64,000 nucleotides of DNA, taken from assembly GCF_900103535.1 (NCBI RefSeq), contig NZ_FNHQ01000011.1, forward strand, positions 1 through 64,000, written 5' to 3'. Position 1 is the first letter of the stretch. Each line of letters opens with the position of its first letter. The translations under genes and the position numbers were made by a program. The DNA comes from Megasphaera paucivorans. Lineage in GTDB: Bacteria; Bacillota; Negativicutes; Veillonellales; Megasphaeraceae. Below are positions 17,658-27,841 of this stretch, one piece after another. The notes below the pieces were generated by a model. That model had not been told where the DNA came from. It did not search any database and saw only the letters and a list, made by a program, of their open reading frames with translations.

Positions 17658-18604
17658 CGCTGCAGCACTCCTTTCATAAGAAGCAAGGGAAGTGGTACCG
17701 CCGTATCCGTACTAAACTGGGAACGTATAAATTGTGATAAAGAGCTGTTTCCTTCCAGCAATTGCTTCCAGGATACCGAATGATCGTACTCTACCGTAGG
17801 TACATTATCTGGATTTGCACCGATTCGTTTTCCCGCATCAGCCAAAGCATCATAATAATTTCCCATTTTATCTACGAGCCCCAGCTGCTGGGCTTGTGCT
17901 CCCGTAAAAACGCGTCCATCTGCAAGAGTTCTCACTTTTGCTTCATCCATATGACGGCCCTTTGCCACAACAGCTACAAACTGATCATACATATCATTGA
18001 CCATTGTCTGCGTCATCTGCCGTTCTTCCTCGGTCATCGGTCTGAAAGGAGAAAATATATCTTTATGAGCTCCCGACTTAATTTTTTCTTCGGAAACGCC
18101 AAGTTTTTGACTCAGTCCCTGCAAGTCATAATATGACATATACACACCAATACTGCCGGTTATGGTAGATGGATTAGCATAAACTGTATCCCCATAGACA
18201 GAAAGCCAATACGCTCCGGAAGCAGCGGTATCTCCCATGGAAACAATAACCGGTTTTCCGCTTTTTTTAAGTCGTTCCAATTCTGTTGCTGCTTCTTGCG
18301 TTGCTGCCGCACTGCCTCCTGGACTATCAATACGCAGTAAAACGGCCTTTACTTCTTGATCCTTTCGTGCCTTACGGAATTCTCGCATAAGACTTCCCGA
18401 TGTTGTAACGTTAGAGCTGCTAAATCTCATGGGATCATCATCGCCTCCCACAATAGGTCCGTTAACACGGATGACCGCAACTTTTCCTTTCTCTGTCAAT
18501 TGATGCACCGGACCTGCTTTCGTATAAAAACCGGCAACACACACAACTGCCACTATAATGGCTGCCACAGCTGCCGTAATTGTAATCTTCTGTTTTCGTT
18601 CCAT
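17654..18604 (-). CDS. sppA: Signal peptide peptidase SppA, short (36K) type
   Basis: SppA is a membrane-anchored serine protease that degrades cleaved signal peptides. The 316-residue protein has one N-terminal membrane helix (ITITAAVAAIIVAVVCVAGF), RIDSPGGSAAATQEA, the Lys of the Ser-Lys dyad in the following region, and the catalytic serine in MGDTAASGAYWLS, plus TGSIGVY. GGGAGG favours the second ATG (18604) over one six bases upstream. Confidence 0.92.
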   Translation of the reverse strand: MERKQKITITAAVAAIIVAVVCVAGFYTKAGPVHQLTEKGKVAVIRVNGPIVGGDDDPMRFSSSNVTTSGSLMREFRKARKDQEVKAVLLRIDSPGGSAAATQEAATELERLKKSGKPVIVSMGDTAASGAYWLSVYGDTVYANPSTITGSIGVYMSYYDLQGLSQKLGVSEEKIKSGAHKDIFSPFRPMTEEERQMTQTMVNDMYDQFVAVVAKGRHMDEAKVRTLADGRVFTGAQAQQLGLVDKMGNYYDALADAGKRIGANPDNVPTVEYDHSVSWKQLLEGNSSLSQFIRSQFSTDTAVPLPLLLMKGVLQR

Positions 18605-18647
18605 ATGCATTCCTCCCTTGTTACTCCATATAATACCACAAGCAGAA

Positions 18648-18679
18648 GAAAAAAACGATAGTCCTGCTCAAGCAGTATC
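18648..18679 (-). terminator. Terminator of the LysE gene
   Basis: On the minus strand GATA-CTGC-TTGA-GCAG-(GAC)-TATC forms a bulged stem followed by GTTTTTTTCTTC. It lies between the LysE gene and sppA. Confidence 0.6.
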
Positions 18680-18697
18680 ATGAGATCAATTTTTATA

Positions 18698-19309
18698 TCA
18701 AGGCAGAAAGATACAAAATTGAATCAGCAAATTTACTCCGTATCCTATGATAACAATTCCACAAGTTTTATTGATAACATGAAGCACCTGAGGTGTAAAG
18801 CGGCGATTGCATAAAGACACAAAAAAAGTAATCCCCAAAAACCATAATCCCGATGCAGATATCATGCCCATTAGAAAATGAACAATCTCGGTTTCAGGCA
18901 ATGTTGCCTGAAATGCGCCCAACATCATCGTTCCGTCAATAATCGCCTGGGGATTGAACCACGTAACAATACAGGCGGTGAACACCACTTTTATTAAAGA
19001 AATATTTGTATTTTGAGTGTTTTTTAAAAACGTTTCCGTTCTAAAAAGAATAATTCCAATATAAACCACCAGCAGTCCCCCCATTCCCATAATAATCAAA
19101 CGCATCCAAGGATATATTTTCATTAAAGCCCCAACACCAAAAAAACAAAATAAAGCAAGAGTAACATCAAAGAATATAACAATAATCGCTGTCAGTAATG
19201 CCCGTGTCCGTCTTTGAGTAAGAGCAGTATTAATAACGAATAAATTTTGCATTCCGATAGGCGCCAAATAAGCTAATCCCAAAGTTAACCCCTGTAAATA
19301 ATAAAACAT
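18698..19309 (-). CDS. LysE/ArgO-family amino-acid exporter
   Basis: The 203-residue protein starts MFYYLQGLTLGLAYLAPIGMQNLFV, the diagnostic LysE N-terminus, and has six hydrophobic segments with the conserved TWFNPQAIIDGT. Members export lysine or arginine. It is divergent from a MocR-type regulator, a common pairing, and is probably controlled by it. The exported amino acid cannot be read from the sequence. Confidence 0.9.
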   Translation of the reverse strand: MFYYLQGLTLGLAYLAPIGMQNLFVINTALTQRRTRALLTAIIVIFFDVTLALFCFFGVGALMKIYPWMRLIIMGMGGLLVVYIGIILFRTETFLKNTQNTNISLIKVVFTACIVTWFNPQAIIDGTMMLGAFQATLPETEIVHFLMGMISASGLWFLGITFFVSLCNRRFTPQVLHVINKTCGIVIIGYGVNLLIQFCIFLP

Positions 19310-19376
19310 GATTTACACTCTCCCAACCAAAAATATTTATTTTTATTTCTATTTACAAATACTTACATTGATATAT

Positions 19377-19444
19377 ACTTGTAACTGCAAGCGTTTATAA
19401 AGTATAGTATACGTTAATACTTATCACTTGTAACCAACCAACAA
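19377..19444 (+). promoter_or_regulatory. MocR promoter with two direct repeats
   Basis: ACTTGTAAC occurs at 19377-19385 and again at 19436-19444 in the divergent gap. TTGTAA inside the first copy (19379-19384), an 18-base spacer and TATAGT (19403-19408) make a likely promoter for the MocR gene. MocR/PdxR/GabR proteins are known to bind direct repeats, so autoregulation is likely. Confidence 0.5.
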
Positions 19445-19474
19445 GCACTATACATCCCAACCAAAGGAGAGACA

Positions 19475-20956
19475 ATGCGGCAATTAAACCGAATTCCTCA
19501 AAATCGCTGGAAGCCGGATAAAGCATCTTCCATCCCACTTTACACACAAATTATAAGATATATATGCGAGCGCATTACCAGCGGAGATTGGAAAATCGGT
19601 ATGCGATTACCTTCACAGCGACAACTGGCAAAAACCTTTCTGGTAAATCGAAGTACCATCGTAACTGCAATGAATATGTTGATTAGTGACGGTCTTTTAG
19701 ATACCGCGCATGGTGCCGGAACCTACGTTTCCAGTAATCCTTGGTCCCTTCTTATACACCGTTCCGTTAACTGGAGCCATTATGTATCCACCGGAAGTTT
19801 TCGAGAAAACCTTCCTTCTGTTCAAGCTATAAATCGCTATGAAGCCACACCCGGCATACTTCGTCTTGGAACGGGTGAATTAAGTCCCGATTTATTTCCC
19901 CGCAATTATTTTCAAACAGCGATAGAAAAAGTATCTCGTTCTGTATCTTCTTTAGGATACGCAGAACCATTAGGCCTACTATCTCTTCGTAAAACGCTTT
20001 CCTCCTTATTAGCAAAACAAGATATTAGCGCTTCTCCTTCTAATATTCTTGTAACCTCCGGTTCTCTGCAGGCCCTGCAGTTAATTTCTGTTTCCATACT
20101 TCGCGCAGGCGCTACCGTCTTCACCGAATCTCCCTCATATCTAAAATCGTTGCAGCTTTTTCAATCTGCGGGTCTGCACTTGAAAGGAATTCCGCTTGAC
20201 AAAGATGGATTGGAATATTGGCGCATTTCTTCTAGTTTTTTCGATTTTCATCGTCAAACGCTGCTCTACACGATTCCCACAAATCACAATCCTACCGGAA
20301 TCACCATGAGCGAACGACGCCGACATGAATTAATTGAGTTCTGCAACCATCTTCAACTCCCCATCATTGAAGATGACGCCTACGGTTCTTTATATTTTGA
20401 GCCAAATCCGCCCAAACCACTTAAAGCCCTTGATAAAAACGATGCAATTATTTATCTGGGTACCACATCCAAATCACTGGCAGCCGGGCTGCGTGTTGGT
20501 TGGCTCGTCGCTCCTGAAGCAATCGTCCAGCGGCTGGGTGATGTAAAAATGCAAATGGATTATGGAGCAAGTTCGTTATCGCAATTAATTCTAACTGAAA
20601 TTATTGAAAGTGGAAATTATACTACCTATACTAAACAGCTGCAGCAAAAACTGCTGCAGCGTCGAAATATGGCTCTCACCGTGTTAAATGAATATTTTTC
20701 TGATTTAGGTACATGGAATATTCCTAAGGGTGGTTTTTACATTTGGGTTACTTTGCGGAAAAGAATCCCCATGGAAATTCTCTTCTGTAAAGCAATAAAA
20801 AAAGGGATTCTTTTGAATCCCGGTGATATGTACGACTTTAATCCTAATCATTCTCTCCGCATTTCTTATGCCTATTTAAATAAACAAGAGTTTACCAAGG
20901 GAATACAAGAGTTAGCTATATTGATTAGATCCTTATCAAAAAATAGTAGTTCTTAA
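19475..20956 (+). CDS. MocR-family regulator (GntR DNA-binding domain fused to aminotransferase fold)
   Basis: The 493-residue product joins a winged helix (residues about 20-90, MRLPSQRQLAKTFLVNRSTI) to a class I aminotransferase-like domain with the PLP lysine in LGTTSKSLAAGLRVGWLVAP and TIPTNHNPTGITMS. Such proteins use PLP as sensor rather than for catalysis. It has AAAGGAG before the ATG and lies divergent from a LysE exporter, which it may regulate in response to an amino acid or PLP. Confidence 0.92.
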   Translation: MRQLNRIPQNRWKPDKASSIPLYTQIIRYICERITSGDWKIGMRLPSQRQLAKTFLVNRSTIVTAMNMLISDGLLDTAHGAGTYVSSNPWSLLIHRSVNWSHYVSTGSFRENLPSVQAINRYEATPGILRLGTGELSPDLFPRNYFQTAIEKVSRSVSSLGYAEPLGLLSLRKTLSSLLAKQDISASPSNILVTSGSLQALQLISVSILRAGATVFTESPSYLKSLQLFQSAGLHLKGIPLDKDGLEYWRISSSFFDFHRQTLLYTIPTNHNPTGITMSERRRHELIEFCNHLQLPIIEDDAYGSLYFEPNPPKPLKALDKNDAIIYLGTTSKSLAAGLRVGWLVAPEAIVQRLGDVKMQMDYGASSLSQLILTEIIESGNYTTYTKQLQQKLLQRRNMALTVLNEYFSDLGTWNIPKGGFYIWVTLRKRIPMEILFCKAIKKGILLNPGDMYDFNPNHSLRISYAYLNKQEFTKGIQELAILIRSLSKNSSS

Positions 20957-21047
20957 AATTATTTATATTTCGTATACACATCTCTATCTTATTATAGTAT
21001 ACTGTGCTCTATAATAAAAAAATAAATCAACCATATGAAGTAGTTAT

Positions 21048-21086
21048 AAAAAGACTGCCGCCTCAAATTAGGCCGGCAGTCTTTTT
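21048..21086. terminator. Bidirectional terminator between MocR gene and dnaB
   Basis: AAAAAGACTGCCG (21048-21060) and CGGCAGTCTTTTT (21074-21086) are exact reverse complements with a 13-base loop, giving T tails on both strands. It serves both convergent genes. Confidence 0.9.
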
Positions 21087-21090
21087 ATGT

Positions 21091-22437
21091 TCAATTTATT
21101 CCTTCCCCATGATGGGTATCAAGATTCATAAACAACGTACATTCACTCTTAAAGAAAAGTTCTACTGTACCTACTGGTCCATTACGATGTTTCGCTACAA
21201 TAACTTCCGTAATATCTTTACGATCACTTTCAGGATTATAATATCCTTCCCTATAAAGAAAAGATACAATATCCGCATCTTGTTCCAATGCACCTGATTC
21301 GCGAAGATCACTAAGCATAGGTTTCTTTTCTTGACGGCTTTCGACACTGCGGCTAAGCTGTGACAACGCAATAAGCGGAACTTTAAGCTCACGAGCCAAC
21401 GCCTTTAACGAACGGGAAATTTCAGAAATTTCCTGTTGTCTGTTCTCACTGCTACGCCGGGATGACCCCTGCATAAGCTGTAAATAATCGACAATAATAA
21501 GGTCCAGTCCATGTTCTGATTTTAACCGACGTGCTTTAGAGCGCATTTCCGAAACGGTAATTCCCGGTGTATCATCAATATAAATAGGTGATTGATACAA
21601 CTTATCGCAAGCATCAGTAAGTTTACTCCATTCTGCATCACTATTAAGTTGTCCAGTCCGCAATTTTTGTGAATCCAAATGAGATATCTGGCACAAAAGG
21701 CGCTGTACCAGCTGGTCTTTAGACATTTCCAAAGAAAAGAATGCTACTGTTTTTTGTTGACGTACTCCGACATTTTGTGCAATATTAAGTGTAAAAGCGG
21801 TCTTTCCCATAGATGGTCGCGCTGCGACCAAAATCAAGTCCGAAGGCTGTAATCCGGAAGTAAGTTTATCCAAATCGCGAAAACCTGTAGGTAACCCAGT
21901 AAGCCCCGCTTTATTCTCATATAGCTTGGTAATTTTATCAAACGTTTCTTCTACAACTTCACCAACCGAAGAAAAATCTCCCTTATCTTTATTTTCTGAT
22001 AAATGAAGAATTTGACGTTCTGCATTATTCAATAATTCATCTGGCTCTTTTTCGCCATCATAGGCTTCCGTCGTAAGATCCGTACAAGTTGTAATAATAT
22101 TACGGACCAGTGCCTTATCCGCAACTATATTTGCATGATATTCTATATTAGCTGCCGTAGCAACCATATTAGGCAAACTGAGAACATACTCGATGCCGCC
22201 TACATCATCCAATTTCTTCATCCGGCGCAGTTCTTCCGGCAGCGTGATGACATCAATTTCTTTGTTATCATGATGCAGTTGGAGCATCGCCTCAAAAATA
22301 ATACGATGCACATCCCGGTAAAAATCTTCGGGACTAAGTTTCTCCATTGCCACGATAACAGCATTATGATCGATGAGCATCGCTCCCAGAACCGCTTGCT
22401 CCGCTTCTACATTTTGCGGCGGTATGCGTTGTTCCAT
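21091..22437 (-). CDS. dnaB: Replicative DNA helicase DnaB
   Basis: DnaB is the hexameric fork helicase. The 448-residue protein has the N-terminal domain (PPQNVEAEQAVLGAML), Walker A ARPSMGKTAF, the DnaB-specific FFSLEMSKDQLVQRLL, Walker B DLIIVDYLQLM, and RESGALEQDADIV near the C-terminus. No intein is present. It is the last gene of the rnj-yybS-gdpP-rplI-lonC-dnaB run and 11 bases after lonC. Confidence 0.97.
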   Translation of the reverse strand: MEQRIPPQNVEAEQAVLGAMLIDHNAVIVAMEKLSPEDFYRDVHRIIFEAMLQLHHDNKEIDVITLPEELRRMKKLDDVGGIEYVLSLPNMVATAANIEYHANIVADKALVRNIITTCTDLTTEAYDGEKEPDELLNNAERQILHLSENKDKGDFSSVGEVVEETFDKITKLYENKAGLTGLPTGFRDLDKLTSGLQPSDLILVAARPSMGKTAFTLNIAQNVGVRQQKTVAFFSLEMSKDQLVQRLLCQISHLDSQKLRTGQLNSDAEWSKLTDACDKLYQSPIYIDDTPGITVSEMRSKARRLKSEHGLDLIIVDYLQLMQGSSRRSSENRQQEISEISRSLKALARELKVPLIALSQLSRSVESRQEKKPMLSDLRESGALEQDADIVSFLYREGYYNPESDRKDITEVIVAKHRNGPVGTVELFFKSECTLFMNLDTHHGEGIN

Positions 22438-22448
22438 CGTTTATCCTC

Positions 22449-24362
22449 CTACATATCTTTTACAAGCATAATATCCAGTACCTCATGAATAGTTTCTACT
22501 GGATGAACATTCAAATTCAAATGATCTTTTGGAATATCTTGTTCATTTTCCTTCGGTATAATGATTCCAGTCATACCGGCCTGACGTGCCCCATAAGCCT
22601 TTTCAAAAACACCGCCTACCGGTTTGACCATACCTTGAACGGAAATTTCTCCGGTAATAGCTATATCCTGCCTGACCGGCTGCTGCGTTACTGCCGATAC
22701 AAGTGCCGTAGTAATAGCACATCCCGCTGAAGGACCATCAATATTCCCGCCGCCAATAAAATTGACATTTACATCATAATCGGATAGTTCCTGCCCCGTT
22801 ACTTCCCGCACCACGGCAGCTGCATTAAACATCGAATCTTTAGCCATAGAACCCGCAGTATCATTAAATCGGTAATATCCCTTACCTGGATTTTTTGCAG
22901 GAAAAGCTATCGATTCTATTTCTATAGCCGACCCTAGATATCCCGCCACTCCAAGACCAAAAACTTTGCCTATTGCAGGAATAACAGAAGCTTTTTTCGT
23001 TACATATGGGACCAGTCGGCTAATTTGTGCTACACGATGAACATGATCCTTTGTAATTATAATGTCATCTTTGCTGCCTGCCTGATATACAGCAAGTCCA
23101 TATGAATCCGCCAAAATATTAACAGCTTTACGCCCTTCAATGGTAAATTCACTAATGAGTTGAGGAACGTCTTTTTCCAAACATACATCCAGCGTCTCTG
23201 CTGCATTGCAAACAATTTCCTGAATATCTCCCGGCACAAGAGGTTCAAAGAATACTTCCGCACATCGCGACCGGATAGCCGGATTGATTTCTGATGGGTC
23301 TCTGGTTGTCGCTCCGATAAGAATAAAATCCGCCGGTGCTCCTTCCGCAAAAAGTTTACGAATATATGCCGGGACTTGTGAATCAGACTCATCATAATAC
23401 GCTGATTCAAATTTTACCTTTTTATCTTCCAGTACTTTCAATAACTTATTTAGCAGCATAGGATCCATTTCGCCGATTTCATCAATAAATAAAATACCGC
23501 CATGCGCTTCCGTAACAAGTCCAGGCTTGGGTTCAGGTATCCCTGTTTCCGCTAAATCTCGGCGTGCACCTTGATAAATAGGATCATGCACCGACCCGAT
23601 AAGAGGATTTGTCATATCACGAGAATCCCATCGCAAAGTTGTGCCATCCGTTTCTACAAAAGGTGCATTACTGCCGAACGGAGTAAACGGGAGTTTTTTA
23701 GCTTCATCCAAAATAATACGTGCCGCTGTAGTTTTGCCAACACCGGGAGGACCATATAATAAAAGATGCTGTGGGTAAGTAGACGCCAACTTGCTTTGCA
23801 TAGCTTCTACGGCGCGCTCTTGTCCTACAATCGCACTTAATTTCTTAGGCCGCATTCGTTCCATAATAGACTCAGTAAGTTTAATACCATCAAGTTTCTG
23901 CAAATCCTGAAGTTTTTTCTTTGATTGAGGTGTTTCCACTTCATTCATTTCTTCTTTAATGACCTGCATCTTAATTTCCTGTACATATTCCTGCTGCTTT
24001 TCTTCCATCTTTTGAGAAATTTTCTTTTCCAAACGCTCTTCCACCGCTTGGCGGGCCAACATCTCAGCCAAAACCATTTCCAACTCATTCAAGATATCTA
24101 CAACTTGATTATCATCGGGAATAGCCTCATAAGAAGCATCTTCATAGATCAACCGCTGGAGTCCGACTAGACGATGGCGCGGATCTTCGGAATGCACATA
24201 AGACAACGCCGAATACTTACTGGCACGCAATACCATTTTTTCCGGACCGATAAGTCCTGTAAAAGCACCATAAAGAACGTTAACTTGGCGGCGAAGTTCT
24301 TCTTCCGCCGTTGGTTCCAGATATTTATGACGTTGCAGTAATTTATCCAACAATTCTTTCAT
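22449..24362 (-). CDS. Lon-like ATP-dependent protease (LonC/LonB type, no substrate-binding N domain)
   Basis: This 637-residue protein has a charged coiled coil (about residues 95-160), an AAA+ domain with LLYGPPGVGKTTAARI and GGILFIDEIGEMD, and a C-terminal Lon protease domain with the catalytic Ser in GGGNIDGPSAGCAI and the Lys in KPVGGVFEKAYGA. It lacks the long LonA N-domain. Its place between rplI and dnaB is seen in many Firmicutes. Substrates are unknown. Confidence 0.9.
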   Translation of the reverse strand: MKELLDKLLQRHKYLEPTAEEELRRQVNVLYGAFTGLIGPEKMVLRASKYSALSYVHSEDPRHRLVGLQRLIYEDASYEAIPDDNQVVDILNELEMVLAEMLARQAVEERLEKKISQKMEEKQQEYVQEIKMQVIKEEMNEVETPQSKKKLQDLQKLDGIKLTESIMERMRPKKLSAIVGQERAVEAMQSKLASTYPQHLLLYGPPGVGKTTAARIILDEAKKLPFTPFGSNAPFVETDGTTLRWDSRDMTNPLIGSVHDPIYQGARRDLAETGIPEPKPGLVTEAHGGILFIDEIGEMDPMLLNKLLKVLEDKKVKFESAYYDESDSQVPAYIRKLFAEGAPADFILIGATTRDPSEINPAIRSRCAEVFFEPLVPGDIQEIVCNAAETLDVCLEKDVPQLISEFTIEGRKAVNILADSYGLAVYQAGSKDDIIITKDHVHRVAQISRLVPYVTKKASVIPAIGKVFGLGVAGYLGSAIEIESIAFPAKNPGKGYYRFNDTAGSMAKDSMFNAAAVVREVTGQELSDYDVNVNFIGGGNIDGPSAGCAITTALVSAVTQQPVRQDIAITGEISVQGMVKPVGGVFEKAYGARQAGMTGIIIPKENEQDIPKDHLNLNVHPVETIHEVLDIMLVKDM

Positions 24363-24380
24363 ATCGCACCTCAGGGTATA

Positions 24381-24827
24381 TTATCCTTCCACAACATGAA
24401 GCTTTATAATACTTGTAATTTCCGGGTGAACTCGAATAACAATATCATGATCACCCAACGTTTTAATGGGATCTTTGATTTCTACTTTCTTTTTATCCAA
24501 ATCTAAATCATATTGCTTTTTTGCCGCGTCGCTGATAGTCTTTCCTGTAATAGCACCAAAAATTTTTCCTCCCTCGCCTACTTTTACAGGAATGACAAGT
24601 TCAACCTTTTTTAACTGACTTGCCAATATAACCGCTTCCTCTGAAGCTACTTGAGCTTTATGCTTAGCTGAAGCTTGTTTTTGCTTGGCATCATTAATAT
24701 TTTCTGATGTTCCCGGTGCTGCCAGCTTACGGGGTAAAAGAAAATTACGACCATAGCCTTCGGACACTTCGATGATTTCACCCTTTTTCCCTAATTTTTT
24801 GACATCTTGCAGTAATATAACCTTCAT
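24381..24827 (-). CDS. rplI: 50S ribosomal protein L9
   Basis: The 148-residue protein starts MKVILLQDVKKLGKKGEIIE and has the GYGRNFLLPRKLA segment, the long central helix and the C-terminal rRNA-binding domain, all standard for bL9. The start at 24827 is one base beyond the gdpP stop region (its ribosome-binding site is inside gdpP), so translation is coupled. An upstream in-frame start would add 13 residues inside gdpP and is rejected. Confidence 0.97.
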   Translation of the reverse strand: MKVILLQDVKKLGKKGEIIEVSEGYGRNFLLPRKLAAPGTSENINDAKQKQASAKHKAQVASEEAVILASQLKKVELVIPVKVGEGGKIFGAITGKTISDAAKKQYDLDLDKKKVEIKDPIKTLGDHDIVIRVHPEITSIIKLHVVEG

Positions 24828-24828
24828 A

Positions 24829-26835
24829 TTATTCATTCTCCTTATGTATAACTTCATGCAACGCATCGATAACTGCCTTCTGCGCAGCTTCCATCGTTGT
24901 ATTCTTCAATTGAGCACCCGCAACCGTACGATGGCCGCCGCCGCCTAAAGTCTCCATGACCAGCTGCACATTGACATCCCCATCAGAACGGGCACTGATT
25001 CCAATGATATTATCCGGAAGTTCATAAAAACTAAATCCGGTATTGACATCATCAATATTGATCAGCATATCTGCCAACTGAGCTGCTACAATAGGTGCAT
25101 TTTTTACATCTTTAGGACATACAGCGATTGCAACTCCGTCTTCCAATATTTGAGTCTGCGATAAAAGTCGTGATTTCATTTTAATCGTTTCTAAATCTGT
25201 GCAGAACAATTCTCTGACAATCTGCGGATCTGCCCCGCTACGGCGCAGATATGCAGCTGCATCAAAAGTACGCACCCCCGTCTGTACAGCAAAATTTTTC
25301 GTATCCACGACAATACCTGCATACAGTGCCGTTGCCTCAATTTTCTGCAGTTCTACAGTATCACTATAATATTGTAATAATTCAGTAACTAATTCGCTTG
25401 TAGATGAGCTTGACGTTTCCATGTACGTCAAAAGCGGCTGGCGAATAAAATCTGTACTGCGGCGATGATGATCAATAACCACTCTGCGAGTCGTTTTTTC
25501 CAGCAGTTTAGGGGCTACCGTCATGTCAGAACGATGCGTATCAACAATAAACAGCAGCGTCTGATCATTGCACAATATTTCAGCCGTATCTGCTGAAATA
25601 AATAAATCCTGCAACTCCGGAACATCCGCAATTTGTTTTTCTAAGCGCATAACGGCATTGCTTTCCTTACTAATGACAATATGCGCTGATACGCCCGTCA
25701 TTTTCGCCATATGAGCAATACCTACAGCAGCACCGATACTATCATAATCTTCCCGTTCATGCCCCATAACAAGAACTAATGCACTGGAATCAATAAGCTC
25801 ACGCATCGCTTGTGCTACTACACGAGCCCGGACACGAGTATTTTTCTCTACAGATTGCGTCTTTCCTCCATAAAAATGAGCAGACCCATCTTCCTCATAC
25901 ACAACAACTTGATCTCCGCCGCGGCCTAAAGCCAAGTCCAGCCCAGCTCTTGCTTTATCCGCCAATTCATTAAAATTAGACAAACCGTTTTCTACAATTT
26001 CCTTAGGAAACGTAGAAATTCCCATACTAATAGTAACCGGAATACGGTTCACCGTATGAATAGCACGAATTTTTTCCAAAAAAGAAAAGTTGTTATGCTT
26101 TAATACATCCAAAGCCTGCCGACTCAAGCAAGCTACATAGTTTTCATCTCCATAAGATCGGACAAATCCACCTAATTCCGTTAATTCATCCAATAAGCAA
26201 TTATTAACATCCGCCCATAAAGTCGCCCGCTGCATATCAGACATGCCTTTTGCAACTTCCTCCAAATTATCGATTTCAATATCACAAAATACAGGCATGG
26301 CTTCAAGACAAGCAATTTTTTGCTTTTCTGTATCTGTAATATCTTCAAAGTAGAGAATTAAATAATTGCTGTCATTGTCTGAATCGGTCTGCAAATATTT
26401 ATAAACAACACGATAATATCGATCATTAATATGCTCAAAAAAATATCCAAACTTTCCCCAAAACTTATCAATATTAAGATTTTTCATGATTCCCTGAAGC
26501 TTTTGGTTATCTTCAAAATCTCCAATCCAATCGCGGAAAACACTATTAGCCCAGCATAAACTCGACTCCATATCAACAATAGCAATGCCGATAGGTAGAT
26601 TCTGAACAGCATAACTGGAAGCCTGATCGACACTCTGAGAAATAGCATCGAAAAAGCGGCTCATTTCCTGATTATGCTCCATAATGTTTTTACGTGTCAA
26701 AACGTATACTCCACCTATGATAATCAGAGCCAACAAAGCTACAATCCAGTTATACACGGCGATAATAAGAAGTAATATTCCAATAACCAGGATAAACGGC
26801 TGATCATATCGTTTCGCCAACATATTTCTAAACAT
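24829..26835 (-). CDS. gdpP: Cyclic-di-AMP phosphodiesterase GdpP
   Basis: GdpP hydrolyses c-di-AMP, controlling potassium balance and cell-wall stress. The 668-residue protein has two N-terminal membrane helices, a degenerate PAS domain (about 85-150), a degenerate GGDEF domain (to about 300) and a DHH/DHHA1 domain with VMGHEREDYDSIG, FIVDTHRSDM, VVIDHHRRST (about residue 455) and the glycine-rich GGGGHRTVAG. All DHH metal ligands seem present, so it is probably active. It sits upstream of rplI as in Bacillus. Confidence 0.94.
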   Translation of the reverse strand: MFRNMLAKRYDQPFILVIGILLLIIAVYNWIVALLALIIIGGVYVLTRKNIMEHNQEMSRFFDAISQSVDQASSYAVQNLPIGIAIVDMESSLCWANSVFRDWIGDFEDNQKLQGIMKNLNIDKFWGKFGYFFEHINDRYYRVVYKYLQTDSDNDSNYLILYFEDITDTEKQKIACLEAMPVFCDIEIDNLEEVAKGMSDMQRATLWADVNNCLLDELTELGGFVRSYGDENYVACLSRQALDVLKHNNFSFLEKIRAIHTVNRIPVTISMGISTFPKEIVENGLSNFNELADKARAGLDLALGRGGDQVVVYEEDGSAHFYGGKTQSVEKNTRVRARVVAQAMRELIDSSALVLVMGHEREDYDSIGAAVGIAHMAKMTGVSAHIVISKESNAVMRLEKQIADVPELQDLFISADTAEILCNDQTLLFIVDTHRSDMTVAPKLLEKTTRRVVIDHHRRSTDFIRQPLLTYMETSSSSTSELVTELLQYYSDTVELQKIEATALYAGIVVDTKNFAVQTGVRTFDAAAYLRRSGADPQIVRELFCTDLETIKMKSRLLSQTQILEDGVAIAVCPKDVKNAPIVAAQLADMLINIDDVNTGFSFYELPDNIIGISARSDGDVNVQLVMETLGGGGHRTVAGAQLKNTTMEAAQKAVIDALHEVIHKENE

Positions 26836-26854
26836 TTCTTGCCTCCCGTATTTG

Positions 26855-27817
26855 TTATGCGGCGTTATGTTTTTTACGATAATTCATCGCCATATCGACG
26901 ATACCGGCAACAAATACTAAAAATTGGAAAAGCGGAAATACAAACAATAGAATAACAATACATGCTTGACCTGCCGAACCAAGTTTAAAATGACGATCCA
27001 GCAAATATAGAACAAAGGCAATGCCTTGTATGCAAATAAAGAAAACGGAAAGTTGTTCCAGATTCAAACCGATAACGCTTAATCCATCTATTCCTCTGGA
27101 TGTTCCCCAATATTTGACGACTATTGCCAACACATATAAGTATAGCATACTCCTGGAAATTTCCCAATATCGTACCGGTAAAAAAGGACGCACCGCATAT
27201 CCAAGACGAGTTAAAATAATCTGTGCTACTCGTATATTTAAATAAGACAACATCGCCAATCCCAAACAAACCATAAGTGGAATGATTGCCGGCAAAAGAC
27301 GTGCCACTTCCTCCATCTGCTGCCGCCCTTGTGCCAGTTGTACCTCCGACATCCCACTATCCTTATACGATTCAATAACACTATCCATAAGCATTTGGAA
27401 TTGCCCGTTCAGTAACTGCAGCACATCGACATGAAGTACAATATACATGATCCCAACCAATACCACCAGCCCAACACCCAATGCAATTGTTACGCCAAAT
27501 AACATTTTAGCCGGTGGCCAATCACTACGGAATCCCATGCCCAAGGCTACTCCTACACAGCAAAAAGTCACCATCTGCAGCAGCGCCGTAACAGGATCTA
27601 TAAACATCCCCATAAGCGCTCCTACGATAACGCCCATCATAAGCGACCATCGCAGACCAAAGCGCATATGGATAATGGCCATAGGAACCGGTAGAATAAA
27701 ATAGCCTATAATAGAAAAGAAAGGAACATAGTTGCTAAGCAGTGCTAAAATCAACATTACAGCAGCAAAACACCCTGCTGTCGTAACAGCTCTGACATTT
27801 GTATTGCGTGGATCCAC
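26855..27817 (-). CDS. yybS: YybS-family membrane protein (DUF2232)
   Basis: This 320-residue protein has about eight membrane helices and the family N-terminus (AVTTAGCFAAVMLILALLSN). Its function is unknown; the fold recalls energy-coupling S components. I prefer the GTG at 27817, because AAAGGGG (27826-27832) lies eight bases before it, while the longer reading would start inside that very site. It lies 19 bases before gdpP. Confidence 0.82.
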   Translation of the reverse strand: MDPRNTNVRAVTTAGCFAAVMLILALLSNYVPFFSIIGYFILPVPMAIIHMRFGLRWSLMMGVIVGALMGMFIDPVTALLQMVTFCCVGVALGMGFRSDWPPAKMLFGVTIALGVGLVVLVGIMYIVLHVDVLQLLNGQFQMLMDSVIESYKDSGMSEVQLAQGRQQMEEVARLLPAIIPLMVCLGLAMLSYLNIRVAQIILTRLGYAVRPFLPVRYWEISRSMLYLYVLAIVVKYWGTSRGIDGLSVIGLNLEQLSVFFICIQGIAFVLYLLDRHFKLGSAGQACIVILLFVFPLFQFLVFVAGIVDMAMNYRKKHNAA

Positions 27818-27841
27818 AAAATTTTCCCCTTTCACTACGGC

